This document shows, one piece after another, positions 34,105 through 46,089 of a stretch of 64,000 nt of DNA. The DNA lies in assembly GCA_028673005.1 (NCBI GenBank), contig CM054114.1:11253108-11317107 (forward strand). The letters run 5' to 3'. The translations under genes were made by a program, and so were the position numbers. Under the pieces are notes generated by a model. The model was not told where the DNA came from, did not search any database, and saw only the letters and a program-made list of their open reading frames with translations. The number at the start of each line of letters is the position of its first letter. The first letter of the stretch is position 1. The DNA is from Tanypteryx hageni (lineage: Eukaryota; Arthropoda; Insecta; Odonata; Petaluridae).

Positions 34105-35284
34105 AACTTTTATCTCCACATTTTCTTTCTTCTATGCACGATGTATCGTATGTATCTATCTAAGCATTATACTTCACAATTCGTGCATTCATTTTACTGA
34201 TTAATTTTTAGTAAAAGGAATTGCACGAAATCGATATAACCTTAAACATTAATAAACCTTATACGGGTAGATTTCGCCGAGTCGCGGATCGAAAATAACT
34301 CCTTTCAATTCTTCGTTTTAAAGGGGAAATTGCGTCATAATGAGTCAAGGAATCTTGCGCCTCCCGTTTACCTCTCACTCATGTTTTAACGCCATCCTTC
34401 ATTTCCCTGCGCGACGAACTCATTCAATTGTTTTTTCTCCCTCTATCCCATCTTTTTCTCTCTCACCTTTTCTCCTTTTTCTTTGGAGCCCGTTTTTCGC
34501 ACGTTTCTTTCTTTTCCCTTCGAGGCAGTGCGTGTCGGATGAACTGAAACGCGTCACTCCGTACGACCAACGACGCTTTCTCATAGATCTGCTGCTGCTT
34601 TTACATTTCATCACTCCCCATCTCTCCTAGACACACCCCTCTCGCCAACCCTCTCCTCGCTTCTGCGACCCCGACTTCTCTCTTTCCTACAACCCCACAC
34701 GCACAGTTTGCGCTGGAAAGAAAACGTGCATTCCCTTGCATTTTACATTCTTTCGCATTTGGAGTTATTTTCGCTCATGACGTTCAAACTCTGTGACCGG
34801 GAAACAGTAATAAGCACATCTGTTACTATATTCAATTTTTATATGAGAGGCATGAGATTTTTTTTCTGGCTGATAAAACGAAATTAATTAGTGTTTCTTT
34901 CGACGCCTATACCAATATTAAAAGCTAAATGCATATCAGAGCTTGTCAGAAAATTAATAAATCAAAACCCAAATTATGATGTGCAAAAATTTGAAAATAT
35001 TTACAGGAATTCGACGTGAGGTACAACGAGGATGTTGAAGCTGTATATGTGATCGTATTCCGATAAGAAGTTATAACTAGTAAATGATAACTTTTATACC
35101 TGTATACGCAAAATCAAAATTTACATGATTTTGAACCTGGTTCATCAGTTTATAAAAGGATAGTTAATAAATAGAAAAATAAATTATTTTCAATATTTAA
35201 ATTAGATTATAAACAAATATTTTGAGGCCTTTAACAATTCAGTTATCAAAAGCAATATACAAAAACAAATACGTGCATACGTAC
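34105..35284. other. CT-biased block then AT-rich DNA
   Basis: 34330-34790 is CT-rich. 34800-35280 is AT-rich. No gene is supported. Confidence 0.4.
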
Positions 35285-35286
35285 AA

Positions 35287-35343
35287 CCACAACCAAGGCA
35301 GGAATCGAAACCTAGTGGTAGTCGGTTAACCACTCCTCGACAA
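35287..35343 (-). repeat. tRNA-like SINE head (degenerate)
   Basis: On the minus strand GAGGAGTGGTTAACCGAC resembles an A box with D-arm. It is followed after only about 10 bases by GGTTTCGATTCC, a B-box-like T-arm. The spacing is too short for a full tRNA, so a decayed tRNA-derived SINE is the likeliest reading. Confidence 0.45.
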
Positions 35344-35345
35344 TT

Positions 35346-35990
35346 TTACATGGGTTTGGTCATTACGGCTGGCTATAATTCAAAGACAGCGTAAAAGTTG
35401 ACTCGAGTAATATGGCAAGTCTACCAACGTAAAAATATTTCGCATTGCGTAATGCACAATCACGAACCGCGATTATAGAAAATAACTCCCCGCCGCCCAC
35501 GAGCTAAAAAGCATCGTCATACCACAACACCGTCGTCCATATTTCGGCCGCAAGAGTGGTGTCTTGACGAATTCGGTAATGACGTGGACGCGGGTGTTAT
35601 CCCTCTTGGGTCGCAGCCAATAAAATGTGTCCCCGTTTAAATGGAAATGACCTCGAACAGGAAAATATCCGTATAGCTGTGAGATTTTTTGCTGAGAGAA
35701 AATTTCAATTGTTCCCTTCCTCTCTGAACCCGATATTTTCTCCGCGTCTTATTTCTTTGACCTATTCTAATCTCTTTACCCTTTATTTATTCCATTTAAC
35801 GAACCACTTCTCATCCGGAAATTTGGAATTAGGGGAGGAGCTTATTTTTCTGAACAAGAGAAATTTAACTATGATGACATCTCTCTCCTTTACTCTTCCT
35901 GATCGTTCTTCAGCTCATTAAAGAGCTCACAGAAGATAAACTAACGAAGCATCGCCATTTAACATACGAACACAATATTTTCATTCGATT
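35346..35990. other. Intergenic DNA
   Basis: The frame 35625-35921 (98 residues) is Leu/Phe/Ser-rich without a known domain. Confidence 0.4.
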
Positions 35991-35999
35991 TCTCTAGAC

Positions 36000-36297
36000 C
36001 AGTGGTTCCCATCCTAAATGTAGGCGCGGCATCCATTCATAGATAAACAGAATTTCGCAGCACCCCAGTCATCATGCAATGTTTTTATATTTTCACAAAC
36101 GAGTATTACAACCTTTGGACATATCTATTTGTTGGTATCACAGCATAATCAATTTATCAGAGATAAAATAAATGCCTTAGTTACCTGTAAACTCATCCAA
36201 ATCGTTGATTTATTTACAAAACTAATTTTATCGCGGCACCCCTAAAAATCAGCTGCTGCGCCCCAGAGTGCCGCGGCACCCAGGTTGGGAACCACTG
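36000..36297. mobile_element. Short hAT-type element (298 bp)
   Basis: Left end CAGTGGTTCCCATCC and right end GGTTGGGAACCACTG form inverted repeats with one mismatch. The flanks CTCTAGAC and GTCTAGAG match 6 of 8, with a TCTAGA core as often seen at hAT targets. The termini are close to those of the 3-kb element D at 21987-24980, which could have supplied transposase. GCGGCACCCC repeats occur inside the right half. Confidence 0.88.
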
Positions 36298-36305
36298 GTC
36301 TAGAG

Positions 36306-37205
36306 GTAAAGATGCTTCTATACCTAGTGAGCACTTGTTAAAATATTATCACTTACATTTATCAGCCTGAAGTGTGAGACGATTTCTAATTAAAAGCCAG
36401 ATATCTAAACAGGCATACACAAGAATATACTATTAAGCCGTATTCGTATTCTATGAATAAATTACTTTAGATGGAATTAAATGTACGATGTAGGTATTTA
36501 GTATAATAACAATAGCGTATATGAGTCTATGCAAATTATTCCCGTTATTGAACTTTCGCACGTAATATACGCGCAGGAAAAATTCCCCTGTCGATGTAAA
36601 GAGTCTCGAGGTTTGAATAAAGAGCAAATATCCGAGATTTGTTTTATTCGCGAAATGCTTTCCCGCAGTAATATACTCTCATAAAGCCTCAATTGAAAAG
36701 CTACCACTCCGCGTGCGTTTGAAAAAGTAAGACGAGTCGCGCATGCCAAAACGAAACAGTTTCGCGTGGTGCGATTCCTCGCATTCTGCGCGCCCGCTCA
36801 TTCGTCACAATATCTTTTTTGTGAAAGAACCTCGCATCTATCTCGGGTCTCTTAATAAGCCGTTGCGTTGTCTCCGGGGGCGGAGAGGAGTAAAAAGCAG
36901 CGGGGGCAGCGAGAAGGGTTAGGGAGGGGATGCCATAGTAACCCGAAGACCGGAACTCGCCAATGTTAGAATGATGTGCGTCTCCATCGCGACAGAGAAC
37001 TAATCTCCCCCATTCCCGCCGCCACGAACGACAACCCCCTTCCCCTCCTCTCCTCTCCTCCCCCCACCCCCTCCCCCCAATTCCTTTTCCCTCCCTCCTG
37101 TACCTTTCTGTCCCTATAACCTCCTCCCATGTCCCTCCACCCTTTCTATCCTCTTCCTATGCCCTTTCCCTCTCTTCTCCACTGTCTCTTTCCTGCTGCA
37201 CATAC
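36306..37205. other. AT-rich DNA then GC/CT island
   Basis: 36690-37200 is GC-richer with CCTCCCC runs. No gene is supported. Confidence 0.4.
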
Positions 37206-37209
37206 TCCT

Positions 37210-37535
37210 TCCAATTTAATGTTGTAGTATTGCGTTGCCATATATACACTATCTAGGGTTTTCACAGGTTTTTCACACCCTTCTTCTCAGTGGGTGTTTT
37301 CTTGCGTGGGTTTTACTAGGGAGGGCATGCCTCTTATTACCTAGGTTTTTCCCACAAACGCATCTCTTTTCACTTTTATCTTTTTTTACTTTGCACGATT
37401 TATAAACTATTTTTGTAATGTGTATTGTAATATTTTATTTTATTTTTTAATATTATTATATTGACGAAGGGTTAAATGTAAGAATGGGCCTTATGGTCCA
37501 TATTTCGCCCCAATAAAGACGATTATCTATCTATT
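37210..37535 (+). repeat. Probable non-LTR retrotransposon 3' tail
   Basis: The segment ends ...GGGCCTTATGGTCC, then CCCCAATAAAGACGATTATC and TATCTATC. A polyadenylation-like AATAAA followed by a short tandem tail is typical of LINE 3' ends. No reverse transcriptase frame precedes it within reach, so this would be a 5'-truncated copy. Confidence 0.45.
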
Positions 37536-37539
37536 CCTC

Positions 37540-37573
37540 CGCCTTTCCCCCTTCATCGCCTCTCCACCTCCTT

Positions 37574-37608
<35 letters not shown>

Positions 37609-38170
37609 CGGCCTTCCCTAACTGGGAATACCAAAGGGAAAGAGGCGGCGAACCAAGAAAAATATGGGGCAAGTGGAGGGTTAGGAAGAGCTGACGGTGT
37701 AAGCTCCCTTTCTCTCCTCCCCCCTGCCTACCACCTCCCTCATCCCCCTGCCTCCCTCTCCTTCCTCTGCCGCCGCCCACCCCCTTTCCTGCCCACTACG
37801 CGTTTCCTGCCCGCAGTAGAAAGCAGCCGCATACTGCGACACGATGATCGCCCTCGAAGTCATCTTCCCAGGCCTCTTAAGGGACGGACGGGAGTAAAAG
37901 GGTCGTCCCCTCCTCCCATCGGGCCTCCATCTCTCCCCTCTATCGGTCCCTCTTCCCCTCGTGAGTCCCTTCCCCTCTCCTCCCTCTCACTTTCCATCCT
38001 CCTCCCTCAGTCAGCCAGCCTCACTTAATTCTCCCCATTTCCTTATTTTCGAGAGAGAGAGAAGTACCCGACCAATCTCACACTCCCTTCCCGTCCCCGC
38101 GCTTCGTGTGTGCGCGCCGTGGACGGGGAGCGTTCTATATCTGCTCGTCTCTGTAAACCTCCAGCTGAGA
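37540..38170. other. CT/GC island
   Basis: Contains a (CT)n run at 37577-37608. Frames are Gly/Arg-rich or Ser/Pro-rich products of composition. Confidence 0.45.
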
Positions 38171-38799
38171 AAAATGCCGCCCACAACATTTAAATCGCAA
38201 ACACTCCCTCTCTCAATTCTACTTTACATGCGCGCACGAATGTCGGAAAATTTTCTCAACCTTTTCAAAATGTTTAAGGCTGTAGATGACGACAATCGCA
38301 AAAATGTCCATTTTCCAGCACCTACTTCTACTTTGTACTCATAATCATTAGCTTGGTAAACGATCTGATGATTCTAAAGCACTAATCGTTCTAGTGAGGT
38401 AGAAAAATATACGATATCGAAATTAACATGATGGTGTGACTGGTTTCCAACACGCAAAAACAACTTCCCTCGCGCATGTTTTTAATAAATCTATTCAATA
38501 AGTTCTGTTGTATTCGAAAATACTGTTAGGACCTTACAATTGTGACGAAATCAAGGAAACCGGTGCGAATGCGCACCCATTAAAGAACGAGAGCTGATGA
38601 ACAATGAATAAGCATTTATACGAAATTCCTTTAAACTTTTCCGATTTAATTTTCTGAGTATTTAATGCATCGGTATGGTAAAATATTCGTATGACCATGA
38701 ATAACTTACGCATGTGTACATGGATTATTGATGTTTAATTTGTTGCTAACGGTGATCTCACGGAATTTATTAATCCTTGATATAAAATGCCTATACTGT

Positions 38800-39680
38800 C
38801 ACTCTGTGCATAACGCTTGTTTAACGTGTTATAACAAACATCTTGCCAAGCTAAAAGATTGAAACTTGGCAGAAACGCTTCAATTTTGCATTAAATGCCA
38901 ATGAAGAATAAATGCTCTGAAAAAATCTCGGGTTCGACTCAGGGGCGGCGCTAGCTAGTAGCAAAGTAGGCAATTGCCTAGAGGTTCCGTGGTAGAAGGG
39001 GCGCTAAAGAGATCCGAAATCCATGCGTAAAATTCGGTAAAACAAACAAATACTATTTCCTAATCATATGGCATATCAATGGTGGAAAACCCCAAGAAAA
39101 TAAATAGCGGTTGAGAAATGAACGACGAATAATGTAAGTAGCTAGAGTCAGCTATCCAAAAATGTTTAGACGGGGAGAGTAAAGAAATGAAACAAATTCT
39201 GAATGCTATGGAAGACATGGTTAGTCCTAGAGAGGGTTACCTGAAGCTCTTTCAAAACCAAGGTGATTGCAGCCCAAGCTACATAAAACAGTAATATTAT
39301 ATTGACGAAAAAAACGTTGAGATAAAGAAAAGATTGACTCCGACAGCTTAAAATTTGATTAGCTAGCTTTGCAGTTAACTTAATAGCCATACAAATTGAG
39401 GTTACTAAAAATCCTTGTAAAAATAAATAAATTGTAGCAGCTTTGTAAATTATTCTACGTAACAAAAACGAAAACTTCATCTTTTATAATGTTTACTCTA
39501 TATACATGTATATTTCGTTGGACATGTGTAATTACCGAAGGAAGTATTTTATTTATCGAGATTATTAGAAAAAGTTAGAAATAGGATAGGGGCGCCTAAA
39601 GAGAAGTTTTCCTAGGGCGCCAAAATGTCTAATGCCGCCCCTGGGTTCGACTCCATGATATAATTCCAGTTTCCCGTAAG
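38800..39680 (+). repeat. Dispersed repeat X, copy 3, split by an insertion
   Basis: Copy 3 occupies 38800-38939 and 39653-39680. Boxes shared with 11930-12080 (opposite strand) are ATAACAAAC, AAGATTGAAACTTGGCAG and CTCGGGTTCGACT. After the insertion comes CTCCATGATATAATTCC, parallel to CTCCAGGGGGCGAATTCC in the uninterrupted copy. Confidence 0.7.
38940..39643. mobile_element. 704-bp DNA transposon with perfect 9-bp duplication
   Basis: Termini CAGGGGCGGC and GCCGCCCCTG are perfect 10-bp inverted repeats. Flanks GGTTCGACT (38931-38939 and 39644-39652) are identical over 9 bp. The ends look like hAT, whose duplication is 8 bp, so one extra matching base by chance or a different superfamily must be allowed. 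The minus frame 39166-39480 (104 residues, hydrophobic) and short plus frames have no recognised transposase motif. The insertion interrupts repeat X. Confidence 0.88.
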
Positions 39681-39779
39681 ATTTTTCGACGAGCTGGCTT
39701 CGTTCGCAAATTAGAATAAGAAAGATTTGCCACAGATTTTTGTTTTAGAACATTTAAATTAGGACATTTAAATTAATAT

Positions 39780-39809
39780 CCCGTCATGTTTGACGGGCAT
39801 TTACTCTAG
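39780..39809 (+). mobile_element. Helitron 3' terminus
   Basis: CCCGTCA-TGTT-TGACGGG is a perfect 7-bp hairpin. It is followed by CATTTACT and CTAG (39806-39809), then T. The layout is diagnostic for a Helitron 3' end, and the bases match the end at 12725-12760. The 5' end (TC...) was not located, and no Rep or helicase is present. Confidence 0.75.
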
Positions 39810-39827
39810 TTTTCTAATAATTTTTCT

Positions 39828-40120
39828 AGGGGCGGGCCGAGGAATTTTGGCGTCCCGGGCGAGAAAGCACTCCCGTGTCCCTCTCTATCAATGTTTGTTG
39901 AGATATTTTCAAAGTATGTATATGTTAATGTATTCATCGCTCTGTAAAAGTAATGAAAGAAAACAAAGGGAATCCCATCAAGATTTCAGCCTGTTCCGCG
40001 TCGTACAAATTTGTACCCAATATTTATTCACTTGTAATGAATGCATAGATAGATGATCGGAATAGCGGCCCCAAGACATTTGCACCTCGGGCAGCTGCTC
40101 TTCCCTGAATATGTCCAAGC
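39828..40120. mobile_element. Degraded hAT-like element (candidate)
   Basis: AGGGGCGGGCCGAGGAA at the left and, in reverse complement, CTTGGACATATTCAGGGAA at the right are weakly alike. The inner CCTCGGGCAGCTGC segment is typical of such elements. No clean target duplication was found. Confidence 0.3.
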
Positions 40121-43085
40121 CATTTATATCGTTTAAGCGTTTTGGACTGATTGGTTTTAAAATCCTTTCTTTCGAATTATTTTTATCAGATTTTTATCTA
40201 TTCGAGTATGTAGAAATTGAAAATTAGCATAATATTGAAGCATAGGGAGAAAGAGGAGAATTGAGATGAATTTAGCTCTTACATCTTCAAAATGCTTTAT
40301 CCTTTCCTGAGAGAGTTCTTATTGACATTCCATGCACTCAAACTTGATCGGATATTCAAGTTATTTGGAGGAATATATTTTAAGAATACATCTAAGGAAT
40401 CTTAAATTTATATGATGATCATTAATTGAATGATTAAATTTGCGCTAGTTTGGATTGTCTTTTAAAAGTGCCACCAAAAAACAAACGTTTTTCCGCTTAA
40501 TCTACTCTTTAAATTTAGTCTTAATCTGAAGTTCCGTTTTTTATACCTTTTTTAATTCACTCTGACCCTCAATTTTGCTTTTTAACGGCGCCATATTTTC
40601 AAAAAAGGAATCCTTAATCAAATTCCTCGCACCATTGCCTTTTTATAGTACGCCGTCATTTCGTCCCCTTGGTTAATTCTCTCTGTCTTCCCCACTCTTT
40701 TTCTCCCTCTCTCCCTCTCTCTCTCATCATCTTCCCTCCTCTCTTGATCATCTGCGTTTCTCTTTATTTCTCTTTGTTTCTCATTCTTTTACCCTTACAT
40801 ATATTTTCATCAGCATTTCGCCATTCCTTCAATTGGCAAAGGTATTGCATTAACTACTCAGTTTAGCGATCAATAGTTTTATAAGTTACATTAAGAAAGT
40901 CTTTAAATTAAACAGTGAAATTGGATCAGATATTTTTAGTGTAAATTTTATGGTATGGTATGGCAGCATAGTCTTGCAAGGCACGCTTTAAAGTAAATTC
41001 ATGCACGCGGATGTTGCCTGTAGTAATTAATGCATTTTTCATATCTCTAATATGATAACTCATCTGTATTAAACCCAACCAATGCTCTTCGTTATCTCTA
41101 AGTTGGCTCAATATAATGGGGACAACCTATGTTAATTAATAAAACGTGAATGCTTTATATTTAAACGGCCATTATTTTTGCCTCAAATAATGAGATATTC
41201 CAATCTTCTATTTCTATAAATTTTATATTTTTTTATTTAATAGGGGCTGTCAATTTTTTCGTTGCACTTTTTTCAGTTTTCTAAGAAAGCAAACGATTTA
41301 TGATATAATATCGCGAGGACTGTCTATGAAATTCTACAGGAAATTCTTAAATTTAATTCGCCTAGGAAAACTATTGGGACCGAAATAGTTATTTCAGAAA
41401 TATTACGCGATCAGATAAAGAACAACACCAATGAGAGATTGTTTATTTAACATCAGTCACAATTTGATAACACTACAAGAAAGAGATGGCATCACATTAA
41501 ACAAATAACGATTTTTCTGAAAGATTTCCTGTTACATGAGGAAATTCGCGAGAGATATCAGATTTCTTTGCTCTTGCATGTAGTAATCCAACTTATTAAC
41601 CCTGATATAATGATAACTGTTGCTTTGGAGCTGTTTTTAACATAATATTGTTTAGATATGAATATTTCTATTAGAAACAGTGCTAACCATATTTTTACGA
41701 GTCCTGTGTGTATAAAATTCTAATCGCGTTTAATACTTTTTTGCAAGATGGTAATATATTTTCTCTTGACTTATACCAAAAACAAATACACAAGTAATAT
41801 GTATCTCAATTTTTAGATTAAATTCTCTCTGGCTCTATGTATTGTTTTTTCACATAAATCTTGCGGGATCAATTTATTTTAATTTATGAATGAGTAATGG
41901 TTGCTAAGAGGTAATGTCATTTTATGCTCCATCTCGCGGAAACAAAAAATCATGTGTTTAATTACTCCTTCGTAACCACCAAATAAAAATACATTTAATA
42001 GGATTGGGAGTTGGAGTTCTATTATTATTACAAACTAATAATAATAGGCTCCTTACTTAAATTATATTTGTGAATATATGCATGAAATCCTTATTTAACA
42101 AATATAAAATCCATTGTATTTCTTAATATTTAAAATATATATATATAAAAAATTTATAATTCAATCGATAAATACGAACCATCGTGAGTTGAAATAGAAA
42201 TGTTCAGCTTTTCCTTCTAATTCGCTGAATGGATTCCGCTCGGCCGCAGTCTTTGATTCTCTAGGCATCTTCACACATACTTTCACACCTTGCCTCTTTG
42301 CCTGCGTTTGCTTTACCCTCTCTCTCCTCCCATCTCTTCCTTTGTCCCCTCCTTTTCTCTCAATATTCGGAGTTTAATCGGTTTATGGCATCGTGTAATG
42401 AGTGCGAAAGTTCGTTTTGAGCTCGGAGAGCTCTGCACAATGCAGCGACAGAAGAACGGGCGGTCTCCACCTTGCCTTCCTGGCCATCTGCGCGCATAAA
42501 TATCTTTTGGACACAGCGATGGGGAAATTCCGAGTTATTACAGTTTCTCTTAACCGATTAAGATCGAAAAATGTATCTGCTGAAAGAAATTTTATGATTT
42601 TTGCTGAAAAACTACTAAATGCTATGCAAATTACATAGCGTTTATCGTTAAAATGTTAAGACTTAGGATTGTAAAATAACACGATTACTTATTATATGTT
42701 TAAATAATGAATTTAAAGCGTTTTAAGAAGTATGTGCCAAATTTAACTGAACTTATGAATTGATTAAAACAGTTTTGTAAATACATACTTTTTTCAGTTC
42801 TTAATTATATGTAAAATAATTTTAATAGAACACGATTAAAGAAATCGTGAAATACAACGTGAACAAATTTTTAGGAAAAATTTCGATTGCAACACTTTGT
42901 CATCAAAACTTTCCTTTCTTTCTTTTTATAAGTACAAAGCAGGTTCATGTATCCTCCTCGAAGAATTTTGATAGACCATTCTCGTTGCCATGTTGCCATA
43001 TTATCGCCTCCAGAAATATTTTCGAAGATATTTAATGCTTCAACAAATGAGGAAGGCCTCGGAGTGATTTTCCAAAACGTGTTTT
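40121..43085. other. AT-rich intergenic DNA
   Basis: Short CT tracts lie at 40675-40800 and 42290-42360. Nothing coding is recognised. Confidence 0.4.
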
Positions 43086-43089
43086 CCAT

Positions 43090-44300
43090 CTCGACTTGAG
43101 GAACGTCATCTCATCTTGTCTCATCTCCCTCTCATTCCACTCTCTCTCCTCTTTTCCGTCTCTCTCTCTATCTTTCCTATCTCTCTCTCTCTCGCCCTAA
43201 TAAAGTCGTTTGTCTGTCTGTCTGTCTCCTCTTTCCCCTTACCTCCTCTATCCCTTTTGCCCGTTTCCTCTCTCTCCTCTTTCTCCTTACCACCTCCATC
43301 CCTTTCCTCCTTCCCTCTCCCTCACCTCCACTTCTTTCCTTTCACGAAGAGCGCCCTTCTCTGTTTGGGCTCGCGAGCAATTAACGGATGGACTTCGTTC
43401 GGACTCTACGCGGCAGTCTTCCTTTCGGTTCAAAATAAATCAAGATAAAAAGATGTAGTTTCTTCCGCCAGAGAGGCGCAGTCATCGCGCCCTCTGAGCG
43501 TCACCCCGTTTCCTCCCTCTCCCCCTCCCTTCACCCTCCCCCACTCACCGGGACTGACGAGTCCGAGGAGGACACAAACACACGAGCAGGAGGTCGACTG
43601 GAAAAAAGTGGGAAATTCGAGAAAATTAATTGAGAAAAACGAGGATGGGCGGAGTAGCAGGGGGTTGCGAGGAAGAGGGGAAGGAGAAGGGTCACACAAA
43701 GAGTAAGCAAATGGTGGGCAGAGCGTCGTTAAGGGCAGGAGAGGCGGTGGGGGAGGCGTCAAGGGGAGGGACGAAGGTTTTTTTTCACGTGAGAACCGCC
43801 GAGATGAGCGCAGGGAGTTTGGGCGAGGTTAAGAGTAGCGTAAAGATGTGTACGCCACACGTACGTATGATAAAGTTTCACTTTTGAAATGGGCGCGTGT
43901 GTCTGTGGGTGGGTGTTTTATTTTGAATAAGGACGGGGAATGAGAAAAGAGGACGCGACGGACCGCCCGCAGAGCCTGAGTCATTAAAACAGACACGGCC
44001 ACCTTGTTCTTAATGATGCCGCAGGACAGTGGAACAGAGGAACATCCCTCAACGGTCTTAGCGTGGACGGGCATCGAGAGAAAAGAGGGATGAGGAGGAG
44101 AAGGGTGAGAAAGCCTCCCCCTCACTCTTCTCCCCTACTTCTGAAGCGTTTTTGTCTCCTAGCAGCTCCCTTTCTCTAGTCGTCGATCCTTTCTCTCCTC
44201 TTACAGCTCTCCGCAACTTAAATGACCGTTTTGAATTTTTTTCAGAAATCGCTTCTTCGCCTAAGTAGTGGAAAAGCCTTTTAAAAAATCGCCAAACAAG
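43090..44300. other. CT island switching to GA-rich
   Basis: Pyrimidine-rich to about 43560, then purine-rich to about 43830, then mixed GC. Overlapping frames on both strands are composition products without domains. Confidence 0.5.
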
Positions 44301-45370
44301 ATCTCGCGACATTTAATGACATCAAAACGCTCCGGTATTTTAATGAACAAAGATAGTATTTAGGGCGTCGTTTAAGGGCCAAGAAGGCTCAAGTTATTGT
44401 CGACATATTTAATATATATTTTTGCAGGAAATATCTTTTGCTGTTTTGTGATAGGTAAGCTTTGAAAACGCGTATAGGTTTGTTATCACAACCAATTAGT
44501 TAAAAATGAGAACATAAAATTTATATTGATGGTTTAGCGTTGTAAATATTTATTCGTAATTGGATAAAAAAAGCTGGTAATCGAACGGATGTATTCTGTG
44601 AAGGATATGTTATAAAAAGTAAATTACACAATATTGATGTTATCAAACGTAAAGTGGAAAAAAATACTTCAGAATCAGGATCACGGGATGTTTTACAACA
44701 GGTTCTCAACTATATAGGTTAATAACGCTAAATAACGAATAACTTGTCAAATCTGAATTAATAGCCGTTAACAGGAGCGCGTTCGACATGGTGTCGCCGG
44801 AGAAACGTCCAATAAAGTGTCGCATTTTTGCGAAGAGGTTAAATTCGAATTCTCCATCAAAGCTTCTCGTTTAAGCGAACCGCACAAAAGTCCAAGGCGC
44901 TTTCAATCGCCCATTCTGCACGTAGGCAGACTCCTTTGTAGTCCGTTGGCAGCTCCCATGAAAGCCCTTATCGCCGTCGCTTCGGCGTGAGTGCGTGCCT
45001 CGGAGGCGCGAGGCCTCCTCGACGGACCCGCGTCTCTCCAATTAACGCTCCGTCACTTGCACCCGCCGCCCTCCGTCAAATTCCCTTGTGTGCAGCCTCT
45101 CTCTCTCTCTCTCGACCGCCGTCCGGCGATTCGCGACGGGGGTCCGCACCCGCGTCCAGGCGATCCCTGCCCTCCCGAAGAGCGGGTCGAAGGCCTGAAA
45201 AGGTTAAGAGGTTTTCATGTGTTGCGTATTCGGATCGGAGATGGAATCTGAATAACCGCCCTAGCCCCGTTCATAAGCGCCAGTTTTATAATTCCGCCGA
45301 AATGGCAGAGTCGACGTACGAGTGTAGCTTCTGCCGCTGACAACGCCCGAGTCCGAAGGCGGGTGCAAGT
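44301..45370. other. AT-rich DNA then GC-rich island
   Basis: 44860-45360 is the most CpG-rich block of the window. The frame 44987-45340 (117 residues) is Arg/Ser/Pro-rich with no domain. A promoter or first exon is possible but unsupported. Confidence 0.4.
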
Positions 45371-45861
45371 TGGTAGCTTCGTAGTGTATTTGTGCATTGA
45401 TTGTTCTTTTGAATGGAAATAGCTCATTTTTCGTAGAGATATTTGACGGGTGTATCTGATAAAACTCCAGTGATACGGCAATTAAAATAAGATATTTTGA
45501 CGCGGTTTGGAATCTCCAGACCTCAGGACTCGCTCTCAAGCAACTCAGTGGATCATGTTGCGATGGTAGAATGTTACTATTGCTCGCTTATAACATGACT
45601 TTCTTTTAAATGTTATTATTAATTATTAAGTAATTATACAAATTCAAAATTATTCCCAACTTTACAGCTAATGCCCGTCTGCTTAGGATCTTAAGATCAT
45701 TTCACTCTATCAATTTATAGCTTGGAAATCTCACAATTTGAGAGGGAGGGATTTTCTTCCACGTATCTCTTGGAGGACGTCCGTTGGAGCTTGTTGATAC
45801 TAGCTTGGCTAGCTCGGATTCAACTAATAAAAACACGTATTCAGAAACGGGAAAATTATCT

Positions 45862-45912
45862 GCTACGATAGTCCAGAGGTAGAAGGTGGAATATCCGGGC
45901 TCGATTCCCGAT
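45862..45912 (+). repeat. tRNA-like element lacking the anticodon arm
   Basis: TAGTCCAGAGGTAGAAGG resembles an A box, and GGGCTCGATTCCCGA a B box with a T-stem CGGG/CCCG. Outer bases CTGCTACGAT and ATCATAGTAG can pair over 10 positions with one mismatch. Only about 10 bases separate the D-like and T-like arms, so the anticodon arm is missing. It is best read as a decayed SINE head or tRNA pseudogene. Confidence 0.45.
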
Positions 45913-46089
45913 CATAGTAGAATTTTATCGCGTTTCAAAATTATTTCCAACTTCAAATCTGTTAAACCGCACCTCCTAGGATATCCATTCCGTCACAAGC
46001 GTATGCTAACGGAATCATTGGCGAGACAACTTAGATTGGATCGCCTCAACCAAATCCTAACCTCAAACCCATGTAAACCATATCTACAG

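Noticed and set aside
44987..45340. 117-residue frame in a CpG-rich island as a first exon
   Set aside because: Low complexity (Arg/Ser/Pro), no domain and no convincing splice or start context.
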